Assembly: GCF_003053725.1 (NCBI RefSeq)
Contig: NZ_QAYC01000002.1
Location: forward strand, 124,001-188,000
DNA: 64,000 nucleotides
Origin: Rhodovulum kholense
GTDB lineage: Bacteria > Pseudomonadota > Alphaproteobacteria > Rhodobacterales > Rhodobacteraceae
Direction of reading: 5' to 3'
The notes beneath the pieces were generated by a model, which saw only the letters and a list, made by a program, of their open reading frames with translations, ran no database searches and had not been told where the DNA came from. The stretch's first letter is position 1. Every line of letters starts with the position of its first letter. Positions 20,209 through 29,099 of the stretch are shown here, piece by piece. Made by a program: the position numbers and the translations under genes.

Positions 20209-20985
20209 TCAGAGATCTGCGAAGAGATTGTCGCTTTCGGCCATCTCGACCCGGGCCTCCTCGCTGCCCTCGGCATCGCGCAGCTCGGCCCGTCCGTCGG
20301 GATGGCCGATCACCACCGCGTCGCAGATGTCGATGAACAGCCCGTTCTCGACCACACCCGGAATCTGGTTCAGCACAAGCGCCAGCTGGCGCGGATTGCC
20401 GATCCGGCCCAGATGCAGGTCCAGAACCAGATTGCCCTCGTCGGTCCGAAACGGCGTCTCGCCCGCCATCCGGAGCGTGATCTCGCGCCCCAGAACGTCA
20501 AGCCCCTCCAGCGCCTCGGCAATCAGCTTGCGGCTCGCCGTCCAGCCGAAGCCGATCACCTCGACCGGCAGCGGAAACGCCCCAAGCTGGGCCACCGCCT
20601 TGGCGGGATCGGCGATCACCACCATCCGGTCGGACGCGGTCGCCACGATCTTTTCCTGCAGATGCGCGCCGCCGCCGCCCTTGATCAGGTTGAAGGCCAG
20701 ATCGAATTCGTCGGCGCCGTCGATGGTCAGGTCGAGCCAGCGCGCATCTTCAAGGCTGACCACGTCGATGCCGACCTCGCGGGCCAACGCCGCAGTCCGG
20801 CTCGAGGTCGGCACGGCGGTGATCGAAAGGCCCTCGTTGCGGACCCGCGCGCCGAGGCTTTTCACCAGCCAGGCGGCGGTCGAGCCGGTGCCGAGCCCGA
20901 CGCGCATGCCGTCCTCGACCAGATCGGCCGCGCGGCGCCCGGCGACGTATTTTGCCATTTCTATGGGGGAAAGCTCTGCGCCCAT
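20209..20985 (-). CDS. rpiA: Ribose-5-phosphate isomerase A
   Basis: This 258-residue enzyme interconverts ribose-5-phosphate and ribulose-5-phosphate. Family blocks are GLGTGSTAAWLVKSLG, IDGADEFD (catalytic Asp), and KGGGGAHLQEKIVA with the catalytic region Lys/Glu. The ATG at 20985 is chosen because AGAGGAG precedes it; the frame is open to 21123 without homology. It precedes gor by ten bases. Confidence 0.95.
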   Translation of the reverse strand: MGAELSPIEMAKYVAGRRAADLVEDGMRVGLGTGSTAAWLVKSLGARVRNEGLSITAVPTSSRTAALAREVGIDVVSLEDARWLDLTIDGADEFDLAFNLIKGGGGAHLQEKIVATASDRMVVIADPAKAVAQLGAFPLPVEVIGFGWTASRKLIAEALEGLDVLGREITLRMAGETPFRTDEGNLVLDLHLGRIGNPRQLALVLNQIPGVVENGLFIDICDAVVIGHPDGRAELRDAEGSEEARVEMAESDNLFADL

Positions 20986-21178
20986 GGTCCCACTCCTCTT
21001 GCAGTCCCAGCCGTTATAGACGCCCACCGCCAGCGCGGCGAGGCCGAATTGCCCGGCGCGCAGGGCGGGTTGCGAGAAAGCGGGAAAGACAAGGAGAGGG
21101 TCGTCGGGGCCGCGGCCGTCCATTCCGGCGCCGACCGGACCCCGGGGACCAGACTGGCAGGGGAGACTTGCCGTGGGG

Positions 21179-21628
21179 TTACCGATCCGCGCGGAGCGCC
21201 GCGATCACCCCCTGCAGCATCTCGGAAAAGCGCGCGCGGTCGCCGGGCGCAAGGCGCGCCAGCGCGCGGGCATTGACCTCGGTCGCGGCCTCGGTCGCGG
21301 GCGCCTCCAGCGCGCGGGCACGGTCGGTCAGCCGCACCCGGCGCGCGCGCCGGTCGGCCGCGTCGGGTGCGCGCGCGATCAGCCCGTCGCGTTCCATCCG
21401 GTTCAGCGTGTTGGCCATGGTCGCCTGTTCCACATCCAGCCGCTCGACCAGATCGCGCTGGGTCAGCCCGTCTTCGCGCCAAAGCTCCAGCAACACCATG
21501 AACTGCCCCGGCATCAGCCCCAGAGGCGCGATCCGCCGGGTCAGCGCCGCCGCGAACAGCCGCGCCATGTGGTTGGCGAGATATCCCGCCGAGTCGTCCT
21601 TGTCGAAACTCATGGGCCGTTCTGGCAT
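21179..21628 (-). CDS. MarR-family transcriptional regulator
   Basis: This protein of about 149 residues has a winged-helix MarR domain: LMPGQFMVLLELWREDGLTQ, then the recognition helix DLVERLDVEQATMANTLNRME, and the wing with DAADRRARRVRLTDRA. It begins at 21628 or at the second Met (21613); neither has a strong ribosome binding site. It is divergent from a small membrane-protein gene, and two copies of ATAGC-N2-GCTAT lie between them, so it most likely represses itself and that gene until a small ligand binds. Confidence 0.85.
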   Translation of the reverse strand: MPERPMSFDKDDSAGYLANHMARLFAAALTRRIAPLGLMPGQFMVLLELWREDGLTQRDLVERLDVEQATMANTLNRMERDGLIARAPDAADRRARRVRLTDRARALEAPATEAATEVNARALARLAPGDRARFSEMLQGVIAALRADR

Positions 21629-21631
21629 TGC

Positions 21632-21670
21632 ATAGCCCGCTATTCAATGCCATATTACATAGCAAGCTAT
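21632..21670. promoter_or_regulatory. Two matching palindromic operators in the MarR divergent promoter
   Basis: ATAGCCCGCTAT (21632-21643) and ATAGCAAGCTAT (21659-21670) are near-identical 12-bp palindromes with centres 27 bases apart. Their size and place fit two MarR dimers covering the divergent promoters. Binding is inferred from position and symmetry. Confidence 0.65.
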
Positions 21671-21688
21671 CCATACAAGGGAATCGTC

Positions 21689-22159
21689 ATGGAACCGAAA
21701 CCAACCGAAAGACTGCCTGCCCCAGGACTGCATGCCGCCGCCGGCACGCTGGGCCTCGGTCTCATCGCCTGCTTCTGGCTGTCGACGCTGGGCGCCGAGC
21801 TGTTCGGCACGACCACCCAGATCGCGGCGGTCAAGACCGCGATCCCCTACGGGCTTGTCCTGCTGGTACCCGCTCTGATCGCCGCCGGGGCGGGCGGCGC
21901 CCGGCTGGCGCAGCATCGTCGCGGCCCGCTTGTGGCCCGCAAGACCCGGCGGATGCGGATCGTCGCGATGAACGGCCTTCTGATCCTCGTGCCGTCGGCC
22001 CTGTTTCTGGCGCGCAAGGCAGAGGCACAGGACTTCGACGCGGCCTTCATCGTCGTGCAACTGGCCGAGCTTGTCGCGGGTGCGGCCAACCTCATGCTGC
22101 TGGGCGCCAACCTGCGGGACGGCCTCGCGATGCGCGGTCTTCGCCCCGCATTGCGCTGA
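21689..22159 (+). CDS. Small membrane protein under likely MarR control
   Basis: This 156-residue protein has four hydrophobic segments (LGLGLIACFWLSTLGAELF, IPYGLVLLVPALIAAGAGGA, IVAMNGLLILVPSALFLA and IVVQLAELVAGAANLMLLGA). I do not recognise it with certainty; the layout resembles small uncharacterised membrane proteins often found beside MarR regulators. AAGGGA precedes the ATG at 21689. It starts 61 bases from the MarR gene across the paired palindromes, so its inducer is probably the MarR ligand. Confidence 0.7.
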   Translation: MEPKPTERLPAPGLHAAAGTLGLGLIACFWLSTLGAELFGTTTQIAAVKTAIPYGLVLLVPALIAAGAGGARLAQHRRGPLVARKTRRMRIVAMNGLLILVPSALFLARKAEAQDFDAAFIVVQLAELVAGAANLMLLGANLRDGLAMRGLRPALR

Positions 22160-22233
22160 GCGCCCGCCGAAGGTCGCTTTCGGAATGGACTTGCGCCCGC
22201 CGCACGCCACCTTGAGCGGAAAGGGAGACGCGC

Positions 22234-23613
22234 ATGTACCTGTCCGTTTTCGACATCTTCAAGATTGGCATCGGCCCCTCCTCGTCGCATACGATGGGGC
22301 CGATGGTGGCGGCCGCGCGGTTTCTGGACAGCCTGCGCGGCTCGCCCTTTCACCCGGTGGGCCTCCGCGCCTCGCTGCACGGGTCGCTGGCCTTCACCGG
22401 CATCGGTCATGCCACCGACCGGGCCGTGATCCTGGGGCTCGACGGGGTCACGCCCGAGGCCTATGACGCCGCCGCCGCCGAAACCGCGCTGGCACGGATC
22501 CGGGCCACCGCCGAGGTGCGGCCCGGTGGGCTGCCACCTTTGCGCTTCGACCCGGCGACCGATCTGGTCTTCGATTACGAAAGCCCCCTGCCCGGGCACG
22601 CCAACGGCATGACGCTTTCGGCCACCGACGCCCAGGGCGACGTGCTGGCCACCGAAACCTATTATTCGATCGGCGGCGGCTTCGTGCGCACCGAAGCCGA
22701 GCTTGCCGCGGGCGACCCGGTCGATCAGGGCTGCGAAGGCCCGGTCCCCTTCCCCTTCGGCAGCGCAGCCGAGATGCTGGAGATGGCGCGCGCCTCGGGC
22801 CGGTCCATCGCCGCGATGAAGCGCGCGAACGAACTGGCGCGGATGAGCCCCGCCGCGCTCGAGACGGGGCTTGCGCGGATCTGGTCGGCGATGTCGGACT
22901 GCATCGAGCGCGGACTTGCCACCGATGGCGGCCTGCCAGGCGGGCTGGGCATCCGCCGCCGCGCCCATGCGATCCACAGCGCGCTGATGGCCGAGCGCGG
23001 CATGAACCTGACGCCGCCCCACACCATCAACGACTGGATGAGCGTCTATGCCATGGCCGTGAACGAAGAGAACGCGGCCGGCGGGCAGGTGGTGACGGCG
23101 CCCACAAACGGCGCGGCCGGGGTGGTGCCTGCCACGATCCGCTACTGGCTGAGCCATGTGCCCGCCGCACAGCCCTCGAAAATCGGGGATTTCCTGCTGA
23201 CCGCGGCTGCGGTCGGCGGGCTGATCAAGCATAACGCGTCGATCTCGGGCGCTGAATGCGGCTGTCAGGCCGAAGTGGGCTCGGCCTCGGCGATGGCGGC
23301 GGCGGGATTGGCGGCGGTGATGGGCGGCACCCCCGAACAGGTCGAGAACGCCGCCGAAATTGCGCTGGAACACCATCTGGGCATGACCTGCGACCCGGTT
23401 AAGGGGCTGGTGCAGGTGCCCTGTATCGAACGCAACGGGCTGGGCGCGATCAAGGCGGTTTCGGCGGCGTCGCTGGCGCTGCGCGGCGACGGACGGCATT
23501 TCGTGCCGCTCGACGCCTGCATCGAGACCATGCGCCAAACCGGCCGCGACATGAGCGAGAAATACAAGGAAACCGCGCTGGGGGGGCTTGCGGTCAACGT
23601 GCCGAATTGCTGA
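22234..23613 (+). CDS. sdaA: L-serine ammonia-lyase (iron-sulfur dependent)
   Basis: This 459-residue single-chain L-serine dehydratase turns serine into pyruvate and ammonia. The beta domain starts at the N-terminus with the conserved [18 protein letters not shown]. The alpha domain carries the [4Fe-4S] ligand cysteines in [28 protein letters not shown] and the C-terminal AVNVPNC end. GGGAG stands before the ATG. It is convergent with phaR. Confidence 0.95.
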   Translation: MYLSVFDIFKIGIGPSSSHTMGPMVAAARFLDSLRGSPFHPVGLRASLHGSLAFTGIGHATDRAVILGLDGVTPEAYDAAAAETALARIRATAEVRPGGLPPLRFDPATDLVFDYESPLPGHANGMTLSATDAQGDVLATETYYSIGGGFVRTEAELAAGDPVDQGCEGPVPFPFGSAAEMLEMARASGRSIAAMKRANELARMSPAALETGLARIWSAMSDCIERGLATDGGLPGGLGIRRRAHAIHSALMAERGMNLTPPHTINDWMSVYAMAVNEENAAGGQVVTAPTNGAAGVVPATIRYWLSHVPAAQPSKIGDFLLTAAAVGGLIKHNASISGAECGCQAEVGSASAMAAAGLAAVMGGTPEQVENAAEIALEHHLGMTCDPVKGLVQVPCIERNGLGAIKAVSAASLALRGDGRHFVPLDACIETMRQTGRDMSEKYKETALGGLAVNVPNC

Positions 23614-23646
23614 CCGGACGCAAAGGGCGCGCCCGGCCCCGATCGG

Positions 23647-24192
23647 CTATCCGTTCATCTTGGAGAGTTTCTGCTGCAATTCGGCAAGCTGCCGCTTGAT
23701 CTCGTCCAGCTCATTCGGCCCGCCCTCGTCATCGTCCTCGCCAGGACCTGAACCGCCTGCCCAATTGCCCGTCATCGCCTTCAGAAACGCCTCCTGCTGG
23801 GCCTGAAGCGCCTCGAAACCGGGCATTGCCATCGGATTGATGCGACCGAAATTCTCGATCATCTTCGACTGCCCGTCGCGCAGCATCTCGAAGCTTGCGG
23901 CCAGGAATTGCGGCACCACGCTTTGCGCCGAGGTCGTATAACTGCGCACGAGATCGTTCAGCACGTTGATCGGCAGGACGCTTTCGCCCTTGCTTTCATG
24001 TTCGGCGATGATCTGCAGAAGGTATTGGCGCGTGAGATCGTCGCCGCTCTTCAGATCGACGATCTTCACGTCCCTGCCCGACCGGATCACCTTGGCGATG
24101 TCCTCCAGCGTCACGTAATCGCTGGTCTCGGTGTTGTAGAGACGTCGGCTGGCATAGCGCTTGATCAGCAGCGGCTCTTTCGCGTCGGTCAC
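23647..24192 (-). CDS. phaR: PHA synthesis repressor PhaR
   Basis: This 181-residue regulator has the N-terminal DNA-binding domain of the family (LIKRYASRRLYNTETSDYV and LEDIAKVIRSGRDVK) and a C-terminal part that binds PHA granules. An acidic linker (GEDDDEGGPNELDE) and a short coiled coil end the protein. PhaR represses phaP and itself, and is released when it binds growing granules. The start is GTG at 24192 with AGGAGGA upstream. A near-match to the PhaR operator at 24246 suggests self-control. Confidence 0.93.
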   Translation of the reverse strand: MTDAKEPLLIKRYASRRLYNTETSDYVTLEDIAKVIRSGRDVKIVDLKSGDDLTRQYLLQIIAEHESKGESVLPINVLNDLVRSYTTSAQSVVPQFLAASFEMLRDGQSKMIENFGRINPMAMPGFEALQAQQEAFLKAMTGNWAGGSGPGEDDDEGGPNELDEIKRQLAELQQKLSKMNG

Positions 24193-24245
24193 GGACTGTC
24201 CTCCTCCCCCCGGTGACTGCAACGCCCATGGCGCGGCGCCCCATG

Positions 24246-24256
24246 TTGCAGCGCAG
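24246..24256. promoter_or_regulatory. Imperfect PhaR operator upstream of phaR
   Basis: On the minus strand the sequence is CTGC-GCT-GCAA, one base away from the CTGC-N3-GCAG site reported for PhaR in Rhodobacter and Paracoccus. It is 54 bases upstream of the phaR start codon, where it could serve autoregulation. Confidence 0.45.
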
Positions 24257-24278
24257 AGAGCTTAGGCGCGCCCGCAGC

Positions 24279-24312
24279 AAAAAGAAAGGGTGGGCACGCA
24301 AAGTGCCCACCC
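24279..24312 (-). terminator. Intrinsic terminator after phaP
   Basis: On the minus strand GGGTGGGCAC pairs perfectly with GTGCCCACCC over ten bases, with a 5-base loop, and is followed by TTTCTTTTT. It lies 55 bases past the phaP stop codon and separates phaP from phaR. Confidence 0.88.
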
Positions 24313-24366
24313 TTCCGGAACTGGTCCGGCGACAGGGAGGAGTGGTCGGCCGGACGCTCCGGCCGA

Positions 24367-24828
24367 TCAGGCCTTGTCGGCCGCCATGGTCGCGGTGGCC
24401 TTCTTGGCGGTCTTGGTCGCCGTCGCGGTGGCTTTCTTCATCGCCGAGGTCGCATCCTCGGAGAAGTCCTTGCCCGCGGCCAGCATCAGCTCGACGGTTT
24501 CCATCTGAACCTTCTTCGCCACTTCCGCGAATGCGGCCATGTTTTCGGCCGCCATCTCGGCCGAGGACGACGCGAAGTCGGTCATGGCCTTGGTGTAATC
24601 GGTGGGCTCGTCCTTGAGCGTGGTCACCTCGCCGACCTTGGACAGGGTGTCCTTGGTCCACTTGGCGGAAATCTCGGTCGATTTCTCGGCGGCCTCAAGC
24701 GCGACCTTCGACATCTTCTCGGCCAGGGCCGCCTGGGTCTTGAAGGCGTCCTGCATGGTGGTCGGGTCCATCGAGAACGCCGACATCATGTCCTGCATCA
24801 TCTTGGTGAAATCTTGTGCGTCAGCCAT
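24367..24828 (-). CDS. phaP: Phasin PhaP
   Basis: This 153-residue, Ala/Lys-rich, mostly helical protein coats PHA granules and sets their number and size. It is the phasin-2 type: MADAQDFTKMMQDMMSAF, then a helical bundle, then a Lys/Ala/Thr tail (about residues 128-153) with KKATATATKTAKKATAT, which resembles histone-like C-termini. AGAGGAG stands before the ATG at 24828. Two exact PhaR operators lie 68-108 bases upstream. Confidence 0.9.
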   Translation of the reverse strand: MADAQDFTKMMQDMMSAFSMDPTTMQDAFKTQAALAEKMSKVALEAAEKSTEISAKWTKDTLSKVGEVTTLKDEPTDYTKAMTDFASSSAEMAAENMAAFAEVAKKVQMETVELMLAAGKDFSEDATSAMKKATATATKTAKKATATMAADKA

Positions 24829-24895
24829 GGGTCTCTCTCCTCTTACGGGCATCAAGCGCCCGAACTCTGCTGTGATCCGAGGATTAAGATACACG

Positions 24896-24935
24896 CTGCA
24901 CCGCAGCATTTCAAGATGTTTATGCTGCACTGCAG
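24896..24935. promoter_or_regulatory. Two exact PhaR operators upstream of phaP
   Basis: CTGCACCGCAG (24896-24906) and CTGCACTGCAG (24925-24935) both match CTGC-N3-GCAG, and their centres are 29 bases apart. They lie between the phaC stop codon (24957) and phaP, where PhaR would block the phaP promoter until granules form. Confidence 0.78.
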
Positions 24936-24956
24936 CATTTCTGGCAAGCCTCGGAT

Positions 24957-26771
24957 TCAGGACGCCTTTTCACCCAGAACATAGGTCCCGGGGGCATCGC
25001 CGAGCGGCGCGCGCGCTCCGACTCCCGGATCTCGGGCGGGAATCTGCTTGCCCGAGCGGCGTTTCAGCCAGGCCTCCCAGCGCGGCCACCAGGACCCTTC
25101 GGTGAACTCGGCGCTCTCGCGCCAGGCCGCGGCCGACAGATCCTTCATCGGCGCATCGTTGACGTAATGGCCGTATTTCTTCTTGTCGGGCGGGTTCACG
25201 ATGCCCGCGATATGCCCCGACTGCGACAGGATGAAGGTCTTGTTGGTCGACCCCATCTTGCGTACGCCCTCATAGCTGGCCGCCCAGGCCGCGATATGGT
25301 CGGTCTCGCAGGCCACCGCGCAGAGCGGCAGCCGCACCTCCGAGATATGCACCCGCTCGCCGCAGATCTCGAACCCGTCGCTGGCAAAGCGGTCCTCCTG
25401 ACAGAGCCCGCGCAGATACTCGACCACCATCCGCGCCGGCAGATTGGTGGAATCCCCGTTCCAGTACAGCAGGTCGAAGGCAGGCGGGGCCTCACCCATC
25501 ATGTAATTGCGGATCGCGGGCCGGTAGATCAGGTCATTCGACCGCAGGAACGAGAAGGTCCGCGACATGAAGAAACTGTCGAGAAACCCCTTCTGCGTCA
25601 CCTCGCGCTCGATCCCGTCGACAAAGTCGTTGTCGAGAAAGACCCCGACCTCGCCCTGGTCGGAAAAATCGGTCAGCGTCGTGAAGAAGGTGGCCGACCG
25701 CACCGACGTGTCGCCGCGCTTCTGCATCAGCGCCAGCGTCAGCGCCAGCGTCGTGCCAGCGATGCAGTAGCCGACCGCGTTGACCTTGTCCTCGCCGGTG
25801 ATCGCCTTCACCTCGGCGATGGCGGCCAGGTAGCCCTCCTGAACGTAGTCGTCCATGCCGACCTCGGCATAGCTGGCATCGGGATTGACCCAGGACACCA
25901 CGAAGACGGTGTAGCCCTGCCCGACCAGCCAGCGGATCAGCGATTTCGGCGGGGTCAGGTCGAGGATGTAGAACTTGTTGATCCAGGGCGGGAAGATCAG
26001 AATCGGAGTGGCATAGACAGTCTCGGTCGTGGGCGCGTACTGGATCAGTTCCAGCATCCGGTTGCGGAACACGACCTTGCCCGGCGCGGTTGCCAGATTG
26101 CCGCCCACCTGGAAGGCCTCGCGATTGGCCAGCGTCACCAGAATTTCGCCGTCATTGGCCTCGATGTCGCGTACGAGGTTTTCCAGCCCGTCGACCAGCG
26201 ACTGCCCGTCGGTCGCCACCGCGCGCTCCAGAGCCTCGGGATTGGTGCCAAGGAAATTCGCGGGCGACATCAGATCGACGATCTGCTGGGTGAAATACTC
26301 AAGCCGCTTGGCGTCGCGCGGCGCGAGCCCGTCGATATCCTTGACGGCGTTCGAGATCGCCTCGGCGCTCATCAGGTATTGCTGCTTGATGTAGTTGAAA
26401 TACGGATGCGTCTGCCAGAGCGGGTTGGAAAAGCGCGGGTCCTTCGGGGTGTTGTCGGTCGGCGCCTGCAGCTTGCCGCGGGCCAGCGCCTCCTGCGCCT
26501 CGACGAAATGCTTCAGCGCCTTGCCCCAGTAGGACACCTGATGCTCGATCAGCTTCGAGGGGTTCTGCATCATCTCGGTCACGTAGGCGGCGGCCGCCTT
26601 CATGTAGAGATCGTGCCCCGGCGCCTGCAGGTTCGGATCGATCCGCCGCTTTTTCGCCACCGCAGCGACCAGACGCTCGGTCAGGTCTTCCATCTTGGCG
26701 ATGTTCTCGTTCAGCCGTTCGAGATTGGTGGCCGACAGTTCAGCTTTCGTTGCATCTTCTTTTGTTGTCAC
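24957..26771 (-). CDS. phaC: Class I poly(3-hydroxyalkanoate) synthase
   Basis: This 604-residue polymerase joins (R)-3-hydroxyacyl-CoA units into PHA at the granule surface. The catalytic triad is visible: Cys336 in the lipase-like box GYCIAG, Asp491 in CETDHIAAW, and His520 in SQSGHIAG. Class I enzymes are near this length and need no PhaE or PhaR subunit. The start is GTG at 26771 with AGGGGGA upstream. The gene is divergent from phaZ across 96 bases and is followed by phaP. Confidence 0.96.
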   Translation of the reverse strand: MTTKEDATKAELSATNLERLNENIAKMEDLTERLVAAVAKKRRIDPNLQAPGHDLYMKAAAAYVTEMMQNPSKLIEHQVSYWGKALKHFVEAQEALARGKLQAPTDNTPKDPRFSNPLWQTHPYFNYIKQQYLMSAEAISNAVKDIDGLAPRDAKRLEYFTQQIVDLMSPANFLGTNPEALERAVATDGQSLVDGLENLVRDIEANDGEILVTLANREAFQVGGNLATAPGKVVFRNRMLELIQYAPTTETVYATPILIFPPWINKFYILDLTPPKSLIRWLVGQGYTVFVVSWVNPDASYAEVGMDDYVQEGYLAAIAEVKAITGEDKVNAVGYCIAGTTLALTLALMQKRGDTSVRSATFFTTLTDFSDQGEVGVFLDNDFVDGIEREVTQKGFLDSFFMSRTFSFLRSNDLIYRPAIRNYMMGEAPPAFDLLYWNGDSTNLPARMVVEYLRGLCQEDRFASDGFEICGERVHISEVRLPLCAVACETDHIAAWAASYEGVRKMGSTNKTFILSQSGHIAGIVNPPDKKKYGHYVNDAPMKDLSAAAWRESAEFTEGSWWPRWEAWLKRRSGKQIPARDPGVGARAPLGDAPGTYVLGEKAS

Positions 26772-26867
26772 GGCGTTGTTTCCCCCTTAACCTTCGCAGA
26801 TGCAGCATGGGCGCCCAGCCGACCGTTGTGGCCGGCCCCCGATATACCATCGCAGATGGAGTGGCGA

Positions 26868-28136
26868 ATGAAATTCATGACGACCTACGACCTGATGGAA
26901 ACCGCGCGCAACACGAACCAGTGGTTCGGAGCTACCGCCCGCGCGCTGGGGTCCTATCCGGCCGTCGCCATGGTTCCCTCCCCGCTCTTCCGGATGGTCG
27001 CCGCCTGGGGCGAGGTCACCGAACGCACCTTCGCCCGCATGGTGGCAAAGCCCGACTGGAACATCAACACCGTGGTGGGTGCCGACGGGCGCGACCATAT
27101 CGTTTCGGTCGAGAAATGCGTGACCCGGCCGTTCGGCGATTTGATCCATTTCAAGGTGCATGGCCGACCGCAGATGCGGCGCCGGGTGATGCTGGTGGCG
27201 CCGATGTCGGGGCATTATGCCACCCTGCTGCGCTCGACCGTGGCGAGCCTTCTGCCCGATTGCGACGTCTACATCACCGACTGGCACAATGCCCGCGACA
27301 TCCCCGTGTCGCAGGGCAAGTTCGACATCGAGGACTACACGCTGTACCTGGTCGATTTCCTCAAGCATCTCGGCCCCGACACCCATGTCATCGCGGTCTG
27401 CCAGCCCGCGCCGCTGGCGCTGGCCGCGACGGCCTATCTCGCCGGGGAAGACCCTGCAGCCCAGCCCCGCACCCTGACCCTGATCGGCGGGCCGATCGAC
27501 CCCGATGCGGCGGCCACCGACGTCACCGATTTCGGCCGGCGGGTCACGATGGGCCAGCTTGAACAACTGGTGATCCAGCGGGTCGGGTTCAAGTATGCGG
27601 GGGTCGGGCGGCTGGTCTATCCGGGCATGCTGCAACTCGCGTCGTTCATGTCGATGAACGGCGACCGCCACACCCGCGCCTTTTCCGAACAGATCCTGCG
27701 CACGGCAAAGGGTGAGTCGGGCGATCACGACAAGCACAACCGCTTTTATGACGAGTATCTCGCGGTGATGGACATGACCGCCGAATTCTATCTTTCGACC
27801 GTCGACCGTGTCTTCAAGCGGCGCGAGATCGCGCAGAACGTCTTTTCGGTCGACGGGCGCAAGGTCGATATCGCGGCGATCACCGATGTCGCGGTCAAGA
27901 CTGTCGAGGGCGCCAATGACGATATCTCGGCGCCCGGCCAGTGCATCGCGGCGCTGGACCTGCTGACCGGGCTGCCGGCGCACAAGAAGGCCAGCCATCT
28001 GGAACCCGGGGCGGGCCATTACGGCATCTTCGCGGGCAAGAGCTGGCGCAACAATATCCGCCCGCTGGTGCTGGACTTCATCGACGCCAATTCGGGCGAT
28101 CCGCAACCGGCGCGGGCGCATCTGAAATCGGTCTGA
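26868..28136 (+). CDS. phaZ: Intracellular PHA depolymerase
   Basis: This 422-residue enzyme breaks down native PHA granules to 3-hydroxybutyrate units. Like other intracellular PhaZ proteins, it has Cys178 (VIAVCQPAPLAL) as the likely nucleophile in place of the serine of extracellular depolymerases, and a C-terminal GAGHYGIFAG block with the catalytic His. The ATG at 26868 has TGGAG upstream; starts at 26856 or 26877 are possible. The 96-base space to phaC holds a TGC-rich stretch near 26797-26806 that may bind PhaR, but it is not an exact site. Confidence 0.93.
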   Translation: MKFMTTYDLMETARNTNQWFGATARALGSYPAVAMVPSPLFRMVAAWGEVTERTFARMVAKPDWNINTVVGADGRDHIVSVEKCVTRPFGDLIHFKVHGRPQMRRRVMLVAPMSGHYATLLRSTVASLLPDCDVYITDWHNARDIPVSQGKFDIEDYTLYLVDFLKHLGPDTHVIAVCQPAPLALAATAYLAGEDPAAQPRTLTLIGGPIDPDAAATDVTDFGRRVTMGQLEQLVIQRVGFKYAGVGRLVYPGMLQLASFMSMNGDRHTRAFSEQILRTAKGESGDHDKHNRFYDEYLAVMDMTAEFYLSTVDRVFKRREIAQNVFSVDGRKVDIAAITDVAVKTVEGANDDISAPGQCIAALDLLTGLPAHKKASHLEPGAGHYGIFAGKSWRNNIRPLVLDFIDANSGDPQPARAHLKSV

Positions 28137-28229
28137 CGCGGGACCGCGCCCGCTGGGCGCGGGCGCCTGCGGCGCGCGGGTATTTGGACCAAGAAGAAGA
28201 CCCGAAGCGCCGATCCCGCGCGCGAACGG

Positions 28230-28973
28230 TCAGGTGACCTCGAGGATGGCCGTCTCGATCAGGGCAAACGTTTCGGGCGTCGAAAAGCGGTGATCGGCGC
28301 CCTTCACCAGCGTCAGTCGAAGATCGGGCGCCTCGATCCGGTCGAGCAGGCGCAGCGCGACGCTGAGGTCCACATCCTCGTCGGCGGTGCCTTGCAGGAG
28401 CCGCACCGGTACGTTGAACGCGAGGGGCGCGCGCAGCACGAGGTTCCGGCGTCCGTCCTCGATCAGGCGGCGGGTGATGACATAGGGGCTGTCGGCATAG
28501 GCCGAGGCGATCTGGATCCGGCCCGCCGTCATCAGGTCATGCCGCTGGGCCTCGGAAAACCCGGCCCACATGCTGTCCTCGGTGAAATCGGGCGCGGCGG
28601 CGATGCCGACCAGGCCCGCCACGCGATGGGGCAGCGCCCGCGCCAGCAGAAGCGCGATCCAGCCACCCATCGACGAGCCCACCAGCACCTGCGGCCCTTG
28701 GGTCAACACCTCGAGCGCGGCGCGCGCATCGGCCGCCCAGTCGCCGATGGCGCCCTCGTCGAAACGGCCCGAGCTTTGGCCATGGCCGGAATAGTCGAAC
28801 CGCAGGAAGGCGCGGCCCTGCGCCCGCGCCCAGGTTTCGAGATGGGTGGCCTTGGTACCCTCCATGTCCGACATGAAGCCACCGAGAAAGACGATGCCGG
28901 GCCCCTGCCCTTCGCTGCGGTGATAGGCCAGACGGCGGCCATCGGGCGTGGTCAGCATCTGCGGTTCGGTCAT
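28230..28973 (-). CDS. Alpha/beta hydrolase (ABHD10-like)
   Basis: This 247-residue cytoplasmic hydrolase has the oxyanion region VFLGGFMSDMEGTKA, the block RAFLRFDYSGHGQSSG, and the nucleophile elbow VLVGSSMGGWIAL (Ser in GSSMG). A likely catalytic Asp lies in LLQGTADEDV and a His in GADHRFS. It resembles bacterial relatives of mitochondrial ABHD10, a thioesterase/esterase, but the substrate is not known. It is convergent with phaZ. Confidence 0.82.
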   Translation of the reverse strand: MTEPQMLTTPDGRRLAYHRSEGQGPGIVFLGGFMSDMEGTKATHLETWARAQGRAFLRFDYSGHGQSSGRFDEGAIGDWAADARAALEVLTQGPQVLVGSSMGGWIALLLARALPHRVAGLVGIAAAPDFTEDSMWAGFSEAQRHDLMTAGRIQIASAYADSPYVITRRLIEDGRRNLVLRAPLAFNVPVRLLQGTADEDVDLSVALRLLDRIEAPDLRLTLVKGADHRFSTPETFALIETAILEVT

Positions 28974-29099
28974 CGGTCCCGGCCTCCTTCGCGGTCTTCT
29001 TTTTCTGCGCCCGGACGCTAGGCGCGCGGCCCGGCAGAGGCAAGGCCCGGCGGGGCGGCGGGCCTTGCGGAGACCGCCGAATTGGAGTTTTCTCCGGCC

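Noticed and set aside
28140-28185. GC-rich inverted repeat after phaZ as a terminator
   Set aside because: The arms are low-complexity GCGC runs and no T-run follows, so it is not convincing. The nearby TATTTGGACCAAGAAGAAG is noted only as a sequence I associate with Rhodobacteraceae spacers.
29082-29099. TTG as start of the aminotransferase
   Set aside because: No ribosome binding site before it; the ATG at 29100 gives the usual protein length.
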